Assembly: GCA_946811185.2 (NCBI GenBank)
Contig: OX328096.1
Coordinates: 21,703,881-21,767,880 of the forward strand
Source: Hippopus hippopus
Taxonomy: Eukaryota > Mollusca > Bivalvia > Cardiida > Cardiidae
Length of the DNA stretch: 64,000 nucleotides
Reading direction: 5' to 3'
In this document: positions 39,480 through 51,029 of the stretch, in pieces
Position numbering within the stretch: position 1 is the stretch's first letter
How the letters are laid out: each line of letters opens with the position of its first letter
The notes under the pieces: generated by a model
The model's input: only the letters and a program-made list of their open reading frames with translations
What the model was told of the DNA's origin: nothing
The model's database searches: none
Translations under genes and position numbers: made by a program

Positions 39480-39825
39480 TCTTAGGCTACCAGCGGTGTC
39501 TATATTTAGCGCAAGTAATGGATATCATACTTTTTCTAAACATCTGCAACCACCGGGTGCTCTGAAAAAATCATGGAGGCAAAAGGCTAGAAGCTTGCCG
39601 GCCCTGTACCGAATGGTTCCTTTTTCGTCTGAGAACAACTTTTTGGTCAATTATCAAATCGGTATTGGTCGGATTGATATTAGGCAAGACATGAAAAATT
39701 CTCTCACCAAAATAAAACTCACAATATTCACAATTTTAGATCCCAAAACATCTCTCGCGGGAAAAGAAAACAAAACTATAGAGCCTGATCCTCGATCTAA
39801 GTCGCTGCGTTATACGGAAATATGA
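39480..39825 (+). other. Unassigned open stretch, 109 codons
   Basis: An ORF (MSIFSASNGYHTFSKHLQPP...) runs 39496-39825. No domain, signal peptide or splice pattern was recognised, and no neighbouring exon in phase was found. It may be a chance ORF or an old insertion remnant. Confidence 0.15.
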
Positions 39826-39967
39826 CAAATCATCAATGTCCCTGCATCTGCAACCGAATATTTTTTTTAATTTATTTGGCAGAAAAGACTTAATGTCCGG
39901 TTAATTTACTATGACAAAATTAAAGCCCACTTTGACACATGATTTTTTTTTTAAGGGAAGAAATGAA

Positions 39968-40242
39968 CAGTGCTCTGTGAAAAGGTGGGTTTAACGCATC
40001 TGGACAAAAATATCGATTCATGTTAGCCTGCACAGTCAGCGCAGGCTAGCATGGGTTTAAACTTTTTCCTTTTTGTAAATTTCTTGCTTGTCCGAGGACC
40101 ATACTACCTCATGCTTCAGGTGGTTGTTAAACAAAAGAGGATCTTTTGGATCCATATAACTGTGTTATGATATGACTGGTACTATGCGTCACGGAGATGC
40201 ATTAAACCGGCCTATTTTTTTTTTGTCAGAGCATGGCTCAAA
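39968..40242 (+). mobile_element. Family B copy, abutting C
   Basis: CAGTGCTCTGTGAAAAGGTG to AGAGCATGGCTCAAA, with CAGCGCAGGCTAGCATGGG at the hairpin. Family C starts at the next base. Confidence 0.82.
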
Positions 40243-40505
40243 TGGCCTGCAACACCCGAAAAGGGGCATTCAGACATTTGCGTAAAATGTCATCCCGGAT
40301 CAGCCTGCGCAGTCCGCGCAGGCTAATCCGAGACAATACTTTCCGTTCTTTTGCAATTTTCTCTTTCGCCCAAATCTACCGAAGTACAAAATCGAATGTG
40401 GTCGTAAAGTGTGTTTTCGGATCAGACTGCGCGGACTGCGCAGGCTGATCCGCGACGACACTTTACGCAAATGTCCGAATGTCCCTTTTCGCGTGTTACA
40501 GGCCA
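40243..40505. mobile_element. Family C copy, 263 bp
   Basis: TGGCCTGCAACACCCGAAAA to GTGTTACAGGCCA. It contains two GC hairpins, the second reading GACTGCGCGGACTGCGCAGG. Confidence 0.85.
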
Positions 40506-40911
40506 ATTTAATGCAAGCGCTACGATCTTAGATAATCACACTACCACCTGCAGACGCTTTCGAGATTCAGAAATACAATGTATTGTGCATTCTCGGAACC
40601 CAGGTTTAAGCATTACGTTACTCTCCATGCATTACGTCGATTACAGAATGAATCGAAACTGGGTCAACGAGGATGTGTATTGTGATCTTAACGAACAATT
40701 TCTCCTTTTGCCATAACGTGTTTACATGTATTCACGTATTTTAATTAAGCATTTATTGATAATGGTTGTCCATATACTCGTATATAGTAAATGAGAGCAT
40801 ACAAAGTCGACCCCTGCAGATTTAATAAGGACTTTATTTTGGCGTAAGTTTTGTTTGCATTGCATAACATAAGGTAAGGTATCGTAATGTGCTATAATGA
40901 TAAAGAACAAA

Positions 40912-41287
40912 TTAAAGTGACAACAAAGGCCAAAAGTAATCAAAGCGGGTGTTTAAATGCATTTGAATTTATATCATACCATTTGATATGAAATCATGGA
41001 AATTATTGTAAAGATAACAATCTGTCATTGTACGGTCAGTCCAAGTATTAGTCGCTGACAGAGAAATTAATTTCAAAAGTAGGTTAAAACCTGCCAGGTA
41101 GCTGTGTCTTTTGTTTACTTTTTGCCTGATTTTAAAACTCTTTCTTCTGCCAGCGGCTATCACATGGCCCGACCACACAATAACAGACTGTCATCTTTAC
41201 AATATTTTCCTTACTTTTAAATGGTATGATTTTACTTAAATGTATTATGACACATGCTTTGATATATTGGCCTCTACTGGGCCTTTA
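40912..41287. mobile_element. Family F element, second copy
   Basis: TTAA-AGTGACAACAAAGGCC at left and CTACTGGGCCT-TTAA at right, both TTAA sites exact. Confidence 0.82.
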
Positions 41288-41309
41288 AATAATAACATTT
41301 ACATGTAAT

Positions 41310-41574
41310 TGAGCCTTGCTTAGTGCAAAGGGGGGGGATTAATGCATCTGCAAAACGTATTGACCCAGGTCAGCTTGCATAATCCAAGCAGGTGACCTGT
41401 GTCGAAACTTTTGGCTTTTGTCAATTTTCTGCATGTCTAAGGACTGTTCTGCCTTAGGATTCAGTCGGTTGTTAGACAAATTGGATTTTACGGATCGATC
41501 ATTATGTGATGACTTTCTTGGTATGATCCTGGACGGAGATGTACTAAACCCTCTATTGCCAGAGCATGGCTCAA
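41310..41574 (+). mobile_element. Family B copy
   Basis: TGAGCCTTGCTTAGTGCAAA to AGAGCATGGCTCA. The hairpin is degraded (GTCAGCTTGCATAATCC). Confidence 0.82.
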
Positions 41575-41698
41575 TCATTATATATTACAATATGAGGAAA
41601 ATACAATTTGAAAAAGTAATATGAAAGAACTACGAGAGATATTGGATAGAAAGAGACAGAGAGCAAGAAACCGAAATTGCAAAAGAATTTGATGATTA

Positions 41699-41959
41699 AG
41701 CCATGCGCTGTGAAAAGGGAGCTTAATGCATCTGCAAAAAGTATCGACCAGGTCAGCCTGCGCAGTCCGCGCAGGCTGACCTGGGCCGAAACTTTTTGCT
41801 ATTGATCAATTTTCTGCAAGTCCAAGGACCAGTGTAGCTCATGATTCAGTCGGTTCCTACGCATAATGGACATTATAGGTCCATCATCATGTGATGACTG
41901 GCTTGGTATCATGCATCGCGGAGATGCATTAAGCCCTCTTTCGCCAGAGCGTGGCTCAT
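41699..41959 (+). mobile_element. Family B copy (type description), near full length
   Basis: Family B is about 260 bp: inverted GAGCCATGCTCTG..AAAAGGGG termini, a stem GACCNGGTCAGCCTGCGCAG with a GTCC turn, then CATGTCCAAGGACCAGTGTA, GATTCAGTCGGTT, GGATCCAT and GATGCATTAAGCCCC. Here the stem is perfect (GGTCAGCCTGCGCAGTCCGC and its return). No coding capacity. Confidence 0.88.
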
Positions 41960-42009
41960 ATGTATGATAAGTTTTCTGACGAAGGGGCGGACGGAAAGAT
42001 CAAATGATT

Positions 42010-42278
42010 GTTTCATTTAGTGTTTAAGGCAGTTTTTAACATTATTTCAGCTGGCGGCGGCCAGTGCTTTCTTTACAAGACTTTCCAAGACTGCTCACAG
42101 TATTAACCACGAGCCACTGCACGTTTCCAACATAACTACGGTCGAAACAATTTTCAGCGATAAGAGAGGAATGAATCCTGCATCAACCCTCACAAAGAAA
42201 TTGGCCGAGCTCGGATTCGAAACCCATCACCTGGTTTCAAGTCCTTTACGGTACCGAGCGCGCTACAGGGCTCGGAGA
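42010..42278 (-). mobile_element. tRNA-derived SINE
   Basis: Tail AACATTATTTCAGCTGGCGG at left. A minus-strand B-box (TTTCGAATCC) and a CTGTAGCGCGCTC A-box remnant lie at the right. A GA-rich tract follows at 42276-42290. Confidence 0.7.
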
Positions 42279-42396
42279 GAGAGAGAGTATCACTATTGGT
42301 CCTTTGGGCGCCGCATAAACCCAACAGACACTGTAAATTGAAAGAAAATATATAATACCCTAGTAAACGCAGTAACGTTAGAGTCTCTCAGCTATG

Positions 42397-42462
42397 CGGA
42401 CAGTGAAGATCAAAGATCAGACTCCACGGTTTCTGCTGTCTGATCTTGATCCATACTGGGCT
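42397..42462. repeat. Family D palindrome
   Basis: GTGAAGATCAAAGATCAGAC and GTCTGATCTTGATCCATACT. Confidence 0.65.
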
Positions 42463-42629
42463 GGCTGCAAAAAGTCACTATACTTGTGAATGATTACTAT
42501 AAGGGAATTCCCCTGCAAGAAGTATGATATAACGATTAGTCACGTGTGCTATACGATTGGTTTTTAGCAATGTGCAAGATTTCCCGCCACATAGGACGGG
42601 TGTACCTGCAATTGATTTATTCAGCAAAT

Positions 42630-42838
42630 TTTTAAACGTGTCCAACCTGAAAGCATTTACAGACGGAAAATTAAAAGGGGCTCAAATTATCGATTCTGCC
42701 TCAAGAAGGTAGAAAACATCGTTTGAAAGCGAGAAAATGCCGATTACCTACAATTGTTTACTTTGCCCAAAATGTTTTCAAACGGATTTTTTCATCTGAG
42801 CAGTGTCGTTTAAACTCAGAATTATGGTAAAGGGTTGA
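42630..42838 (+). mobile_element. Family A copy, degraded
   Basis: AACGTGTCCAACCTGAAAGC at left, GCCGATTACC turn, TTATGGTAAAGGGTTGAA right end. Confidence 0.6.
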
Positions 42839-43206
42839 AATAATTTGTTGAACTGTAAACGGACCGTAAAGTTCGCACACGTGAACTGTTTAACCGTACA
42901 CGAGACCCTGACGTGTGACGCAAAAGATCAGCTGATCGTTCATACATATTCAAATTCTTAAATGGATCTATTTCAGTTCGGTTACAAAACAATGCCTCCT
43001 GTGGTTTATCATTTCCTTCTTCGCCTTGCAGCCGACCGGTGACTTTTCTAAAGCATTGTGGAAAAAGATTACATTGCCTTGAAAGAGCATTTACTTGCTT
43101 GGAAGGAGCATTTTCTTCTTTTACCACAATGTTCTAGAATGTATAGGTACAATGATATACGAAAAGTATGTTACTTGCTTGATTGTACAAGCGGAGGGTA
43201 ATGCTA

Positions 43207-43256
43207 CAAGATCAGACTGCACTTTTTGTGCATTCTGATCTTGATATAGTCGTCCG
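43207..43256. repeat. Family D palindrome
   Basis: CAAGATCAGACTGCACTTTT and GTGCATTCTGATCTTGATAT. Confidence 0.65.
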
Positions 43257-43359
43257 AAAGAGCCCACTTTTTTTCCTATAACGCAGAAGGCGTTAACTGA
43301 AAATATGACACGACAATATCGCATTCGAATAGGAAATGGACAAAAGCTTACAAAAGATC

Positions 43360-43612
43360 AGTTGGACAGGTACAATAAACCCCAAAGCATCTAAAATTCT
43401 TTCCCCGACAACATTATTGATTAATCGAAATCAAACTGCAAGCCTCTGTATATATAATTTGGCTCAAATGATGGAGATTGTCTTTAAAAGAGCAGAAACG
43501 TTGTGGGAAAATGAGAGAATGCTGGTTACCAGCATTTTCTCATATTCCTACAATGTTTTCAAAGTCGAACTTGTATGGGTCGTTCTAACAAGGAATTGTT
43601 TGGTACAGGATA
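43360..43612 (+). mobile_element. Family A copy, degraded
   Basis: The hairpin is well kept (GAAACGTTGTGGGAAAATG, GCTGGTTACCAGC). The arms are diverged and the right end is GTTTGGTACAGGATAA. Confidence 0.65.
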
Positions 43613-43933
43613 AATTTGTGTTGCTGCGACTTTTCAACTCGTTACGTAATTTGAATTCACGATATAACCAGAGTTTTCACTTTAAATTTCGACTTTTTGC
43701 TTGGAATTCATGACGCGTTTTAACAACGTTTGCCTTTACAAGTACTTGTTTAGCAAAAAAAATACCAGTGTTTCTAGATTTTGACCCTTGCCGCCTATCA
43801 TATAAAAGTACCATGCAATTCATTTAAATATTTTTGCTTGCATGATACATTGATTGATCGAAATTTTGATAGATCTATTCAAATTTTCTAAACCACTGAT
43901 ACTCGTAGTTTGATATGCAAACCAATGAATTAT

Positions 43934-44184
43934 CCTCTCTCTCTCTCTCTCTCTCTCTCTGTCTGTACGTCCATCTCTATCTGGTCCTGTTTCGTCCCTC
44001 CCTGCCTACCCCTATCCCTCTCTCTTTCTCTCTATCACTCTCTTTCCTACTCTCTCTTTCTTTTTATCACCCATCTCTCTCTCTCCCTCTCTCTCTTCTT
44101 CTTCTTCTTCTCCTGCTTTTTCTTCTTCTTCTTTTCCTCCTCCTCCTGCTTCTTCTTCTTATTCTTCTTCTCCCGCTCTATTTG
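43934..44184. repeat. Polypyrimidine microsatellite tract, (CT)n then (TTC)n
   Basis: About 250 bp almost free of purines on this strand: (CT)n at 43934-43960, interrupted CT/TTTC, then (TTC)n from about 44095. Such tracts can form triplex DNA. The two long Ser/Leu- and Phe-rich ORFs across it are composition artefacts. Confidence 0.95.
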
Positions 44185-44380
44185 TCTCTGAAGGGTTGAC
44201 ATTCATCTAGTGTTCTAATTTACATCCGGTTGCCTCATTTCTTTTTTTATGTGAAACCGTAAACGTTTCATACTTCGCTAACTATGAATCAGTCATGTTA
44301 GGAAATGATGTAATGCCGCTTTTAAGAAATACATTGTTCGAAATAGAAAAAGAAATGCGAAACTTGTAAACGCAAACATT

Positions 44381-44644
44381 TGAGTAATGCTCTGTAAAAA
44401 GGGGACTTTATGCATCTGCAAAAAGTATCGACCCGTGTCAGCCTGCGTGGACTGCGCAGGCTGACACGGGTCGAAACTTTTTGCTATTGGTCAATTTTCT
44501 GAATGCCCAGGGATCATTCTACCTCATGATTCAGCTTGTTGTAACACATAATGGTTTTTCTGGATCTACAATTATGATACGTCTTGCCTGGCATAAAGCA
44601 TCATGGAGATGCATTAAGCCCCCTTTAGCCAGAGCATGGCTCAA
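44381..44644 (+). mobile_element. Family B copy
   Basis: TGAGTAATGCTCTGTAAAAA to AGAGCATGGCTCA, with a perfect GC stem (GTGTCAGCCTGCGTGGACTG and its return). Confidence 0.85.
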
Positions 44645-44721
44645 TTATATAAGTCGACGATTAGCAAGAGGATTGTCTTCCAACCCTTAGGCTGCTAAGC
44701 GAGAATTTTTCAACCTTTTGC

Positions 44722-44788
44722 GGACAGTGTAGAGCCAACATCAGACTCCACAGAACGTGCAGTCTGATCCTGAATCTACACTGTCCGA
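44722..44788. repeat. Family D palindrome
   Basis: GGACAGTGTAGAGCCAACAT to CTGAATCTACACTGTCCGA. The outer arms are perfect, the inner part diverged. Confidence 0.65.
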
Positions 44789-45333
44789 TACTATGAAACC
44801 CTTTTCTCCCCTTTCTTGCCGAAGAAACTTTAGTAGATTTTTTCTAGAAGATGGGTATTTTATTACCGTTTGAAATTTATTTAGGAGATTAAGGGGTGCG
44901 AGAGCGTCAAATAAACGAAACAGTCCATGAGCAAGACGTGTGTTTGCCCCCCCCCCCCCTTTCGGGATCATTTTCCTGAACCCAATGTCTCCTCAGCATA
45001 TTTCCAAAGTCTGCCACTGTTATTGCAAGTTATAGAGGTCAAAGGTCACCAAATCAATTTTGACTGCACCTCCCAAATTATCTCGGGCAATGCAATAAGC
45101 TTATATTTAAATGTTTCTATATCTTTGTTATAAATTACAGGAACATTTAGTGCATATCAAAGCACTGAAAGCACTGAATGTTTACGAGTTAAATCTAAGT
45201 TCTGAAATTATTGATACAGTGCACCATTTAATCCTTCTGTCTAAATAACAGACAAAAATTTTCGAAGTCAAAATATCTCTTGATCTTATTTACTAAGAAG
45301 ACATTACATAGCTAGCTACAGTGCTTTCTCTAG

Positions 45334-45700
45334 TTAAAGTGACAGTAAAGTCCGAAAGTAAACAAAGCGGATGTTTAAATGTATTTGAATTTATACCATA
45401 CCATTTAAAAGTATGGAAATTATTGCGAAGATAGCAATCTGTCATTGTACGGTTAGTCCAAGTGTTAGTTGCTGACAGAGAAATTAATTTCAAAACTAGG
45501 TTAAAACCTGCCAGGTCTTTTGTTTACATTTTACCTGATTTTAATTTTTTTTTTTTTCTGCCAGTGACTAACATACAGCCCGACTACACGATAACAGACT
45601 GTCATCTCTACAATATTTTTCATACTTTTAAATGGTATGATTTAGATTTAAATGTATTACGACACCTGCTTTGATATTTTGGCCTTTACTGGGCCTTTAG
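45334..45700. mobile_element. Family F element, third copy
   Basis: TTAA-AGTGACAGTAAAGTCC at left and CTTTACTGGGCCT-TTAG at right. This copy shows best how its terminus resembles family G. A degraded fourth copy covers about 45855-46050. Confidence 0.82.
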
Positions 45701-46134
45701 TGCATTGTACTATTTCTCACAGTCAGTGTTATTGCTAAAAATTCAACTTGCCCTGAGGAAGTACTACAGGTATGATCTACAGCCATATCTACTTATTGCA
45801 TAATGCATGACAGAAACTATTGCTGGCTGAATTCAGACATCGCAAGAAAAAAAAATGAATTTTAAAAATAGGTTAGAACTTGACAGGTCACCCTATCTTT
45901 CGTATACTTTTTACCCGGTTTTAAAATTCATTTAAACTGTGCTAGTGACTAACACTTGGTCCAAACATAAAATAACATTTTGTCATCTTCACAATAAATT
46001 CCATACTTTTCAAAGGTATGTTTTAAATTTAAGTGCATTTTAACACCCTTGAGCACATGACCAGTGTCGCCAGCGGGGACTGAAGCAGGTTTTTCTGTAT
46101 ACAAATTCAACGCTTTATTCACCGAGTTACAACT

Positions 46135-46430
46135 TTTGATGTTTAATGCCGTTTCAACATGATTCAAGTTATATCGCGGCGGCCAATGCACTTATTTTTC
46201 TAGGTATTGTTCTACAAGTGCTTCGCACAAATTTCTTTCCCGTACAATGGCTGCTTTCCCACTGAAACATATTCGAAGCAAATTTCAGCCGTGAGAGAAG
46301 GGTGACTCCAGTCGCAATGGCTATCATCTACCTGCAGAATGAATTTTTGGTGGAGCTGAGAGTCGAACCAGCAATTCATTGATTTCAAGCACTTTACGTT
46401 AATCACTTGGCTACAGGCTCGACTGTGGCC
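46135..46430 (-). mobile_element. tRNA-derived SINE
   Basis: Tail CATGATTCAAGTTATATCGC at left; minus-strand B-box GGTTCGACTC (46352-46361) and TGTAGCCAAGTGATT A-box region at right. Confidence 0.72.
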
Positions 46431-46792
46431 TGCAACGAGCTCCTACATTAAGAGCCTATAGATCGGTTATTTCTGTAATATTGGATGTAAATCTTAAAAT
46501 GTTGCAGGCCAAAAAAAAAAAAATACACAGCCCCGCCTCAGTTTCCTCGTCACTGAACCAGGAAACTAATTTAAAGGGACATAACTCCTGTAATAGTTAA
46601 CCATTGACAACGTTGATTTTATGTGCACATGATCCCATAGGAGAGGGGCTTGTAAACTGTAGAAGTACATGTATAGATACACCTGAAATTGGTCTACCGA
46701 CGAAAGTACGAAAGGAAAACATTCTAGTTCATTTCCTTAACGTTTTTTTTTTTTTGTGGGGTGGCTCTAAGAATTTAGATTCACTGTTTCCT

Positions 46793-47023
46793 CGACCCTT
46801 TATCACAAGACCCCGGGGTTTAACGACCCCGAGAATAAAACCTTTTGAAAACATGGTGGGAAAAGGAGAAAATGCTGGTAACCAGCATTTTCTCCTTTTT
46901 CCACAATGTTTTCTATCCTATCATAGAAAGTTTCACCACTTGAACCACATTTAATTTGTATTGCACATGAATTCAATTTAGACTAGTATAAAATTTTGAT
47001 GTGACATTGATAAAGAATTAAAC
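46793..47023 (-). mobile_element. Family A copy
   Basis: CGACCCTTTATCACAAGACC at left, near-perfect hairpin with GGTAACC. The right end is eroded to TTGATAAAGAATTAA. Confidence 0.78.
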
Positions 47024-47079
47024 ACATTTGAAGCGAGTGACTGAAAATATGGACAATCAGCATGTGCTATAGTTTAAAT

Positions 47080-47261
47080 CTCTACCAAAGGACACAATTT
47101 TAGACTTTTACAAATTTGCAGACGACAAAATAATTGTGACACAAATACTGAAATTTGTTTTTGGAAGCTGGTTACCAGCTTGTTCTCCTTTTAACACAAA
47201 ATTTTCGAACGCCTTTTTCTGCAGTGTCGTTAGAACTCGAGTTTGCTTGGTAAAGGGTTTA
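47080..47261 (+). mobile_element. Family A copy, hairpin arm deleted
   Basis: TCTCTACCAAAGGACACAAT to GGTAAAGGGTTTAA. The hairpin has shrunk to GCTGGTTACCAGC plus one stem side. Confidence 0.65.
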
Positions 47262-47924
47262 ATATATTAATTCATGAATCTGAAAAGGTATGATATAGGG
47301 CCTAGGAAGGATTATTAGAAAAGGAGCAACTGTCTATTGCAAGTAGTTAAGCCTTTTTTCCTCGATGTTTTCAAAGGCACAAATAAACAGTTGAATTGGT
47401 GAAGTAGCCAACTACATAAGCAAGCATGATATCCTATTACAATGCAGTTTGTTGTATAACCAAAATATGCTATACACGTGTATTTTTCTCGATTCAAATT
47501 ACAAGTAACAATAAATGACGGCGTGTAGTCAAATCTGACAATCCTTGTGGGAAAAACCCTCTAAATGCCACTGAATAAGGCTGAAGTATCGCATGATCTC
47601 ATATCCAAGATCAGGCAGCTAAGTTTGAGCAGACTGATCTAAATCTATATACTCTGCCAATGGATTTATTGAGACTCTCTTGTTGAAATATCAAGTCCTA
47701 TTCCTCGATGTTTATTAGCTTACGATCAGTATAAAACACAGTAAAAATTGCTAAGATCTATTTAAAAGGGCTTTTTAGCCTAATCTCATCAACCCTCAAA
47801 AACGATTTATCTAAGTCCATAGCTGGCAACTCATCAGTGCACAAGAAAAGCAAACGTGAAGTAAATGTATTTTTCAGTTCTATGGGCTACGTAGCCTCTT
47901 AATACTGTGAATTTTTTTTTTTAG

Positions 47925-48177
47925 ATTTCGCACCAGAGCTTCGCAAAGGTTTGCGGGGATGGCATATGATCAACAACATGCATACGTCGATGGTATGAAA
48001 TGCTATTCAAATAATTACGATGACCCCATATTTGATGTCATGAAAATAGACGGAGATACCGATTGCAAATGGACCCTCGTTAGACGCCAACTTTGCACCA
48101 ATTTTTCTGAATTTAACCATCCACCAAACTGCGTACGTACGAAATTCACGTACGCAGTTTTTGTATGCAAGCATTAA
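47925..48177 (+). CDS. Possible orphan terminal exon (Cys-containing, unknown)
   Basis: A T-run ending TTAG at 47924 is a good acceptor. It opens a frame of about 84 codons (FRTRASQRFAGMAYDQQ...) to a TAA at 48175. There are five cysteines in the second half and the segment ends VFVCKH. No known domain was recognised and no partner exon in matching phase was found on the plus strand. It could be the last exon of a secreted protein gene or a chance ORF. A perfect inverted repeat CTGCGTACGT/ACGTACGCAG lies near its end. Confidence 0.22.
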
Positions 48178-48263
48178 GTCTGAAAACAAGTTTCACTCAA
48201 CTGCATACTTTACGATTTTAGTAAGTATTTGCATAACTTTACGCCACTTCCTATCTTTGGGTA

Positions 48264-49045
48264 AAACCGTGGTCACACCTTACGTAGTTGACCGTATAGT
48301 TGGGAATGACCATAGATGGCGGTAGATGAACGCATTAAACGTAGATGGACGTAGTTACATGTAGATAACTGTAGTTCAACATAGTAAAAACGTAGTTTGA
48401 ACTTATGATTTGCCCGTAATAAGTGCATAATTTTTTAACATGTTCAAAAATTTGTTACGGTTAACTACGATGTAGTGACCCTACTGTGACCATAGTTTGA
48501 ACATAGTTGACCATAGTTAACCGTAATTGACCCTACTTAACCGTAGTGTGTTTAATACGTTCAACTACGGCCAACAACGGTAGTTCTCCACTACGTAAGA
48601 TGTGACAGCGATTAAAGCCATGGTCACATTTACGGTCATGCACGTTGTTGACCGTAGATCATTTCAAACGTAGTTTGTCGTAGTGTTACAACGGTCAACT
48701 GGGCTGAAGTACGTTCGAAGTAGGTTTAAAATTGGCAAAAAGAGGAAATATAGAAAGTCTAAGTAGGTTGAACTACGTGTAAGTACGGTTAACTACATTC
48801 AACTGCGAGCAAAGTGGCTAGGGTATCACTACGTCCAACGACGATTAACTACGTTATACTACGTATATACTACGTCCTAAGTACGCACAACTACGGTAAA
48901 TTAAGGTCAACTACGTTAAGTTATGGTAAAACCTTTTGGTTGCGCCTGCTAAGAACGGGTAAACTGCAGTCATTGTACTTTTAACCGCTGTCACATCTTA
49001 CGTAGTTGACCGTAGTGGGAAATTACCGTAGTTAGCCATGGGGTT
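48264..49045. mobile_element. Family J: CGTAGTT-word foldback region
   Basis: About 780 bp built almost wholly from ACGTAGTTGACC-like words in both orientations. Three boundaries share a GTCACAYCTTACGTAGT motif (48270, 48590-48610 inverted, 48990). Two or more copies are joined at ATTAAAGCC (48611). No ORF. Confidence 0.7.
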
Positions 49046-49560
49046 CTTTACGCCAAGTTAATAGGTACAGGTATACTAAGCATTTATTAATCAAATAAGT
49101 TTATTCGCAGCAAAAAAAATAATAAATAACGTAATAAAAACATCCCTTTAAAGTCTGTATTTAGTTTACGCATATTAGTGTGCATATTAATTTGTTGATT
49201 CGAAAGCAATAAAAGGCTACGTATTGTTCTAAGGTTCCCTATACATTCCACACAAAGCCTATTATTGTTATCCACAGAGGTTTATTATATAACAGTTGCT
49301 GCTTTTGTAACGTGGACTTTAAACATGAAAAATGATAGAAACAAATGTTGGAATTCGGTTTTTTTTCTAAGGGGGAGGATAAATTGAAAAAAAAAAGTAA
49401 ATCCCTTTAATATCTTTAATATAAGTGCGCCATGTCTGAAACAACTAATGAAATAATGGTTTAATGTTGATGTCTTCCATACACATTTCTTCCCGATCTT
49501 ATTTATATTGTATTTGTTAACTTAAATTTTCTGAGCCGTAAACGAAAACATAAGCATTAG

Positions 49561-49628
49561 GCGGACGGCATAGATCAAGATCAGACTGCACAGAACGTGC
49601 AGTCTGATCTTGGATCTATACTGTCCGC
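49561..49628. repeat. Family D palindrome (type description), near perfect
   Basis: GCGGACGGCATAGATCAAGA to TGGATCTATACTGTCCGC. The inner stem GATCAAGATCAGACTGCA is complete and turns at CAGAACG. The family is a 66-bp hairpin with GCGGACAGTGTAGATC termini and no ORF. Confidence 0.85.
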
Positions 49629-50270
49629 TTGTTTAGCCCAGCCTATATGTTAAAAATCTCTTTTAGTTTTACTGGGTTTATCATCAGCTGTTGAAAGAGC
49701 TCGAAGTTAAATATTTTGCGCTGAAAAGGTAAATTGAAACTAGCTTAATGAGGTGCAACCTTTTTCACTCGACGTAATATGAGATCCCACGTAACCTATC
49801 GTTTCGACTATTTTATATACGAGTAAGAAGCTGCCAGCTCGAATATAGCAGTGTGCATATTACTGGTAAGAAAACTCCAGTAACGCGAGGAAAGGTACAC
49901 TTGGTGCATCGATATTACTAAATGATGATGAAAAAGCTGTGAAACAAACAACTAATCCTCCCTGATATAAAAGTGAAAGAGTTGGACGTTGTATGCTCGC
50001 ATGTACTGGGTACGAACCCCTTTGGAGCTCCAAGGACCGAGACTGCTTACGCAAGGAACGAGGTTGTCTTGGACAAGGACCTAGTGCTGTCAGATGATCA
50101 CAGCCTGTTTACTTAGTTGACTCTTTTATTTGACCGAATCGCAGTTACTGAGGAAATGGGTAGATTAACTCTTATCCTTCTAAACAAGTGAACTGAAACT
50201 TTCAAGCCAATAGAAAAAATCCGAATAAAGCTATTTCGAACTTACTTTTTGGAGAAAAATATCCCCTTAT

Positions 50271-50336
50271 CCGATAATGTAGATCCAAGATAAGACTGCA
50301 CGTTCTGTGCAGTCTGATGTTAATCTATATTGTCCG
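50271..50336. repeat. Family D palindrome
   Basis: CCGATAATGTAGATCCAAGA to AATCTATATTGTCCGC. The turn is CACGTTCTGTG. Confidence 0.75.
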
Positions 50337-50522
50337 CAACTGGTAATTGAGTCACGCTAAGCAGCCTAAGGGTAAACTCTTTCGAGATGGACGGCATAAT
50401 GGTTTGTATAACGACGGGAAGTAACTTTTACATTTTTATATGCCGTAGTTTACACGGTTACTTCCCTTGTGTAACCATAAACTTAATCCTTACAGAAACA
50501 TCAGTTCACCATTCTTCTGAAA

Positions 50523-50567
50523 ACTCACTCACTCACTCACTCACTCACTCACTCACTCACTCACTCA
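50523..50567. repeat. (ACTC)11 microsatellite
   Basis: Eleven uninterrupted tetranucleotide units. Confidence 0.98.
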
Positions 50568-51029
50568 GGTTAAAAAAATTAGTGTCCGAGTAAACCTTTG
50601 GACAAAACGAGAATTTGCTCGCTTCGAGCAATTTTTTCCATTGCTAATTTGTTTCCTGAAGTGATCTTAGGCAAGAAAACACGAGAAAATGAGATGAATC
50701 CATAAACTTCTGCTAAGTTTTAGACAAATGTACGAAATTTTGTCTAAAACCGGGATCAGGCACAATTGATTAATAACCATTCAATTGCTCAAAAGCCCTA
50801 TTTGACTGAAAATGTCAACGTAACGGACAACGTAGATCCAGGATGAACTTTCAGTGTTTTCTGATCTTGATCTACACTGTTTGTAAAAGTATGCCATTAA
50901 CTCGCACTTTGCAGCCAAAGTCTAAAATACATTTAACAAAATTGTAAAGCCTTTCAGATATGATCCTCGTGTTTTTCAGGACTGATCTCTACGGCTCATT
51001 TATCACTGTATTGATTGTAGCTCAATAAA

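Noticed and set aside
40233..40506. ORFs with [20 protein letters not shown] wording on both strands
   Set aside because: They are translations of family C (the same peptide appears at 18431 and 51387); the palindrome makes both strands read alike.
43910..44199. Two overlapping plus-strand ORFs of 93-94 codons rich in Ser/Leu/Phe
   Set aside because: They lie wholly on the CT/TTC polypyrimidine tract; open frames follow from composition, with no start context, splice sites or protein-like complexity.
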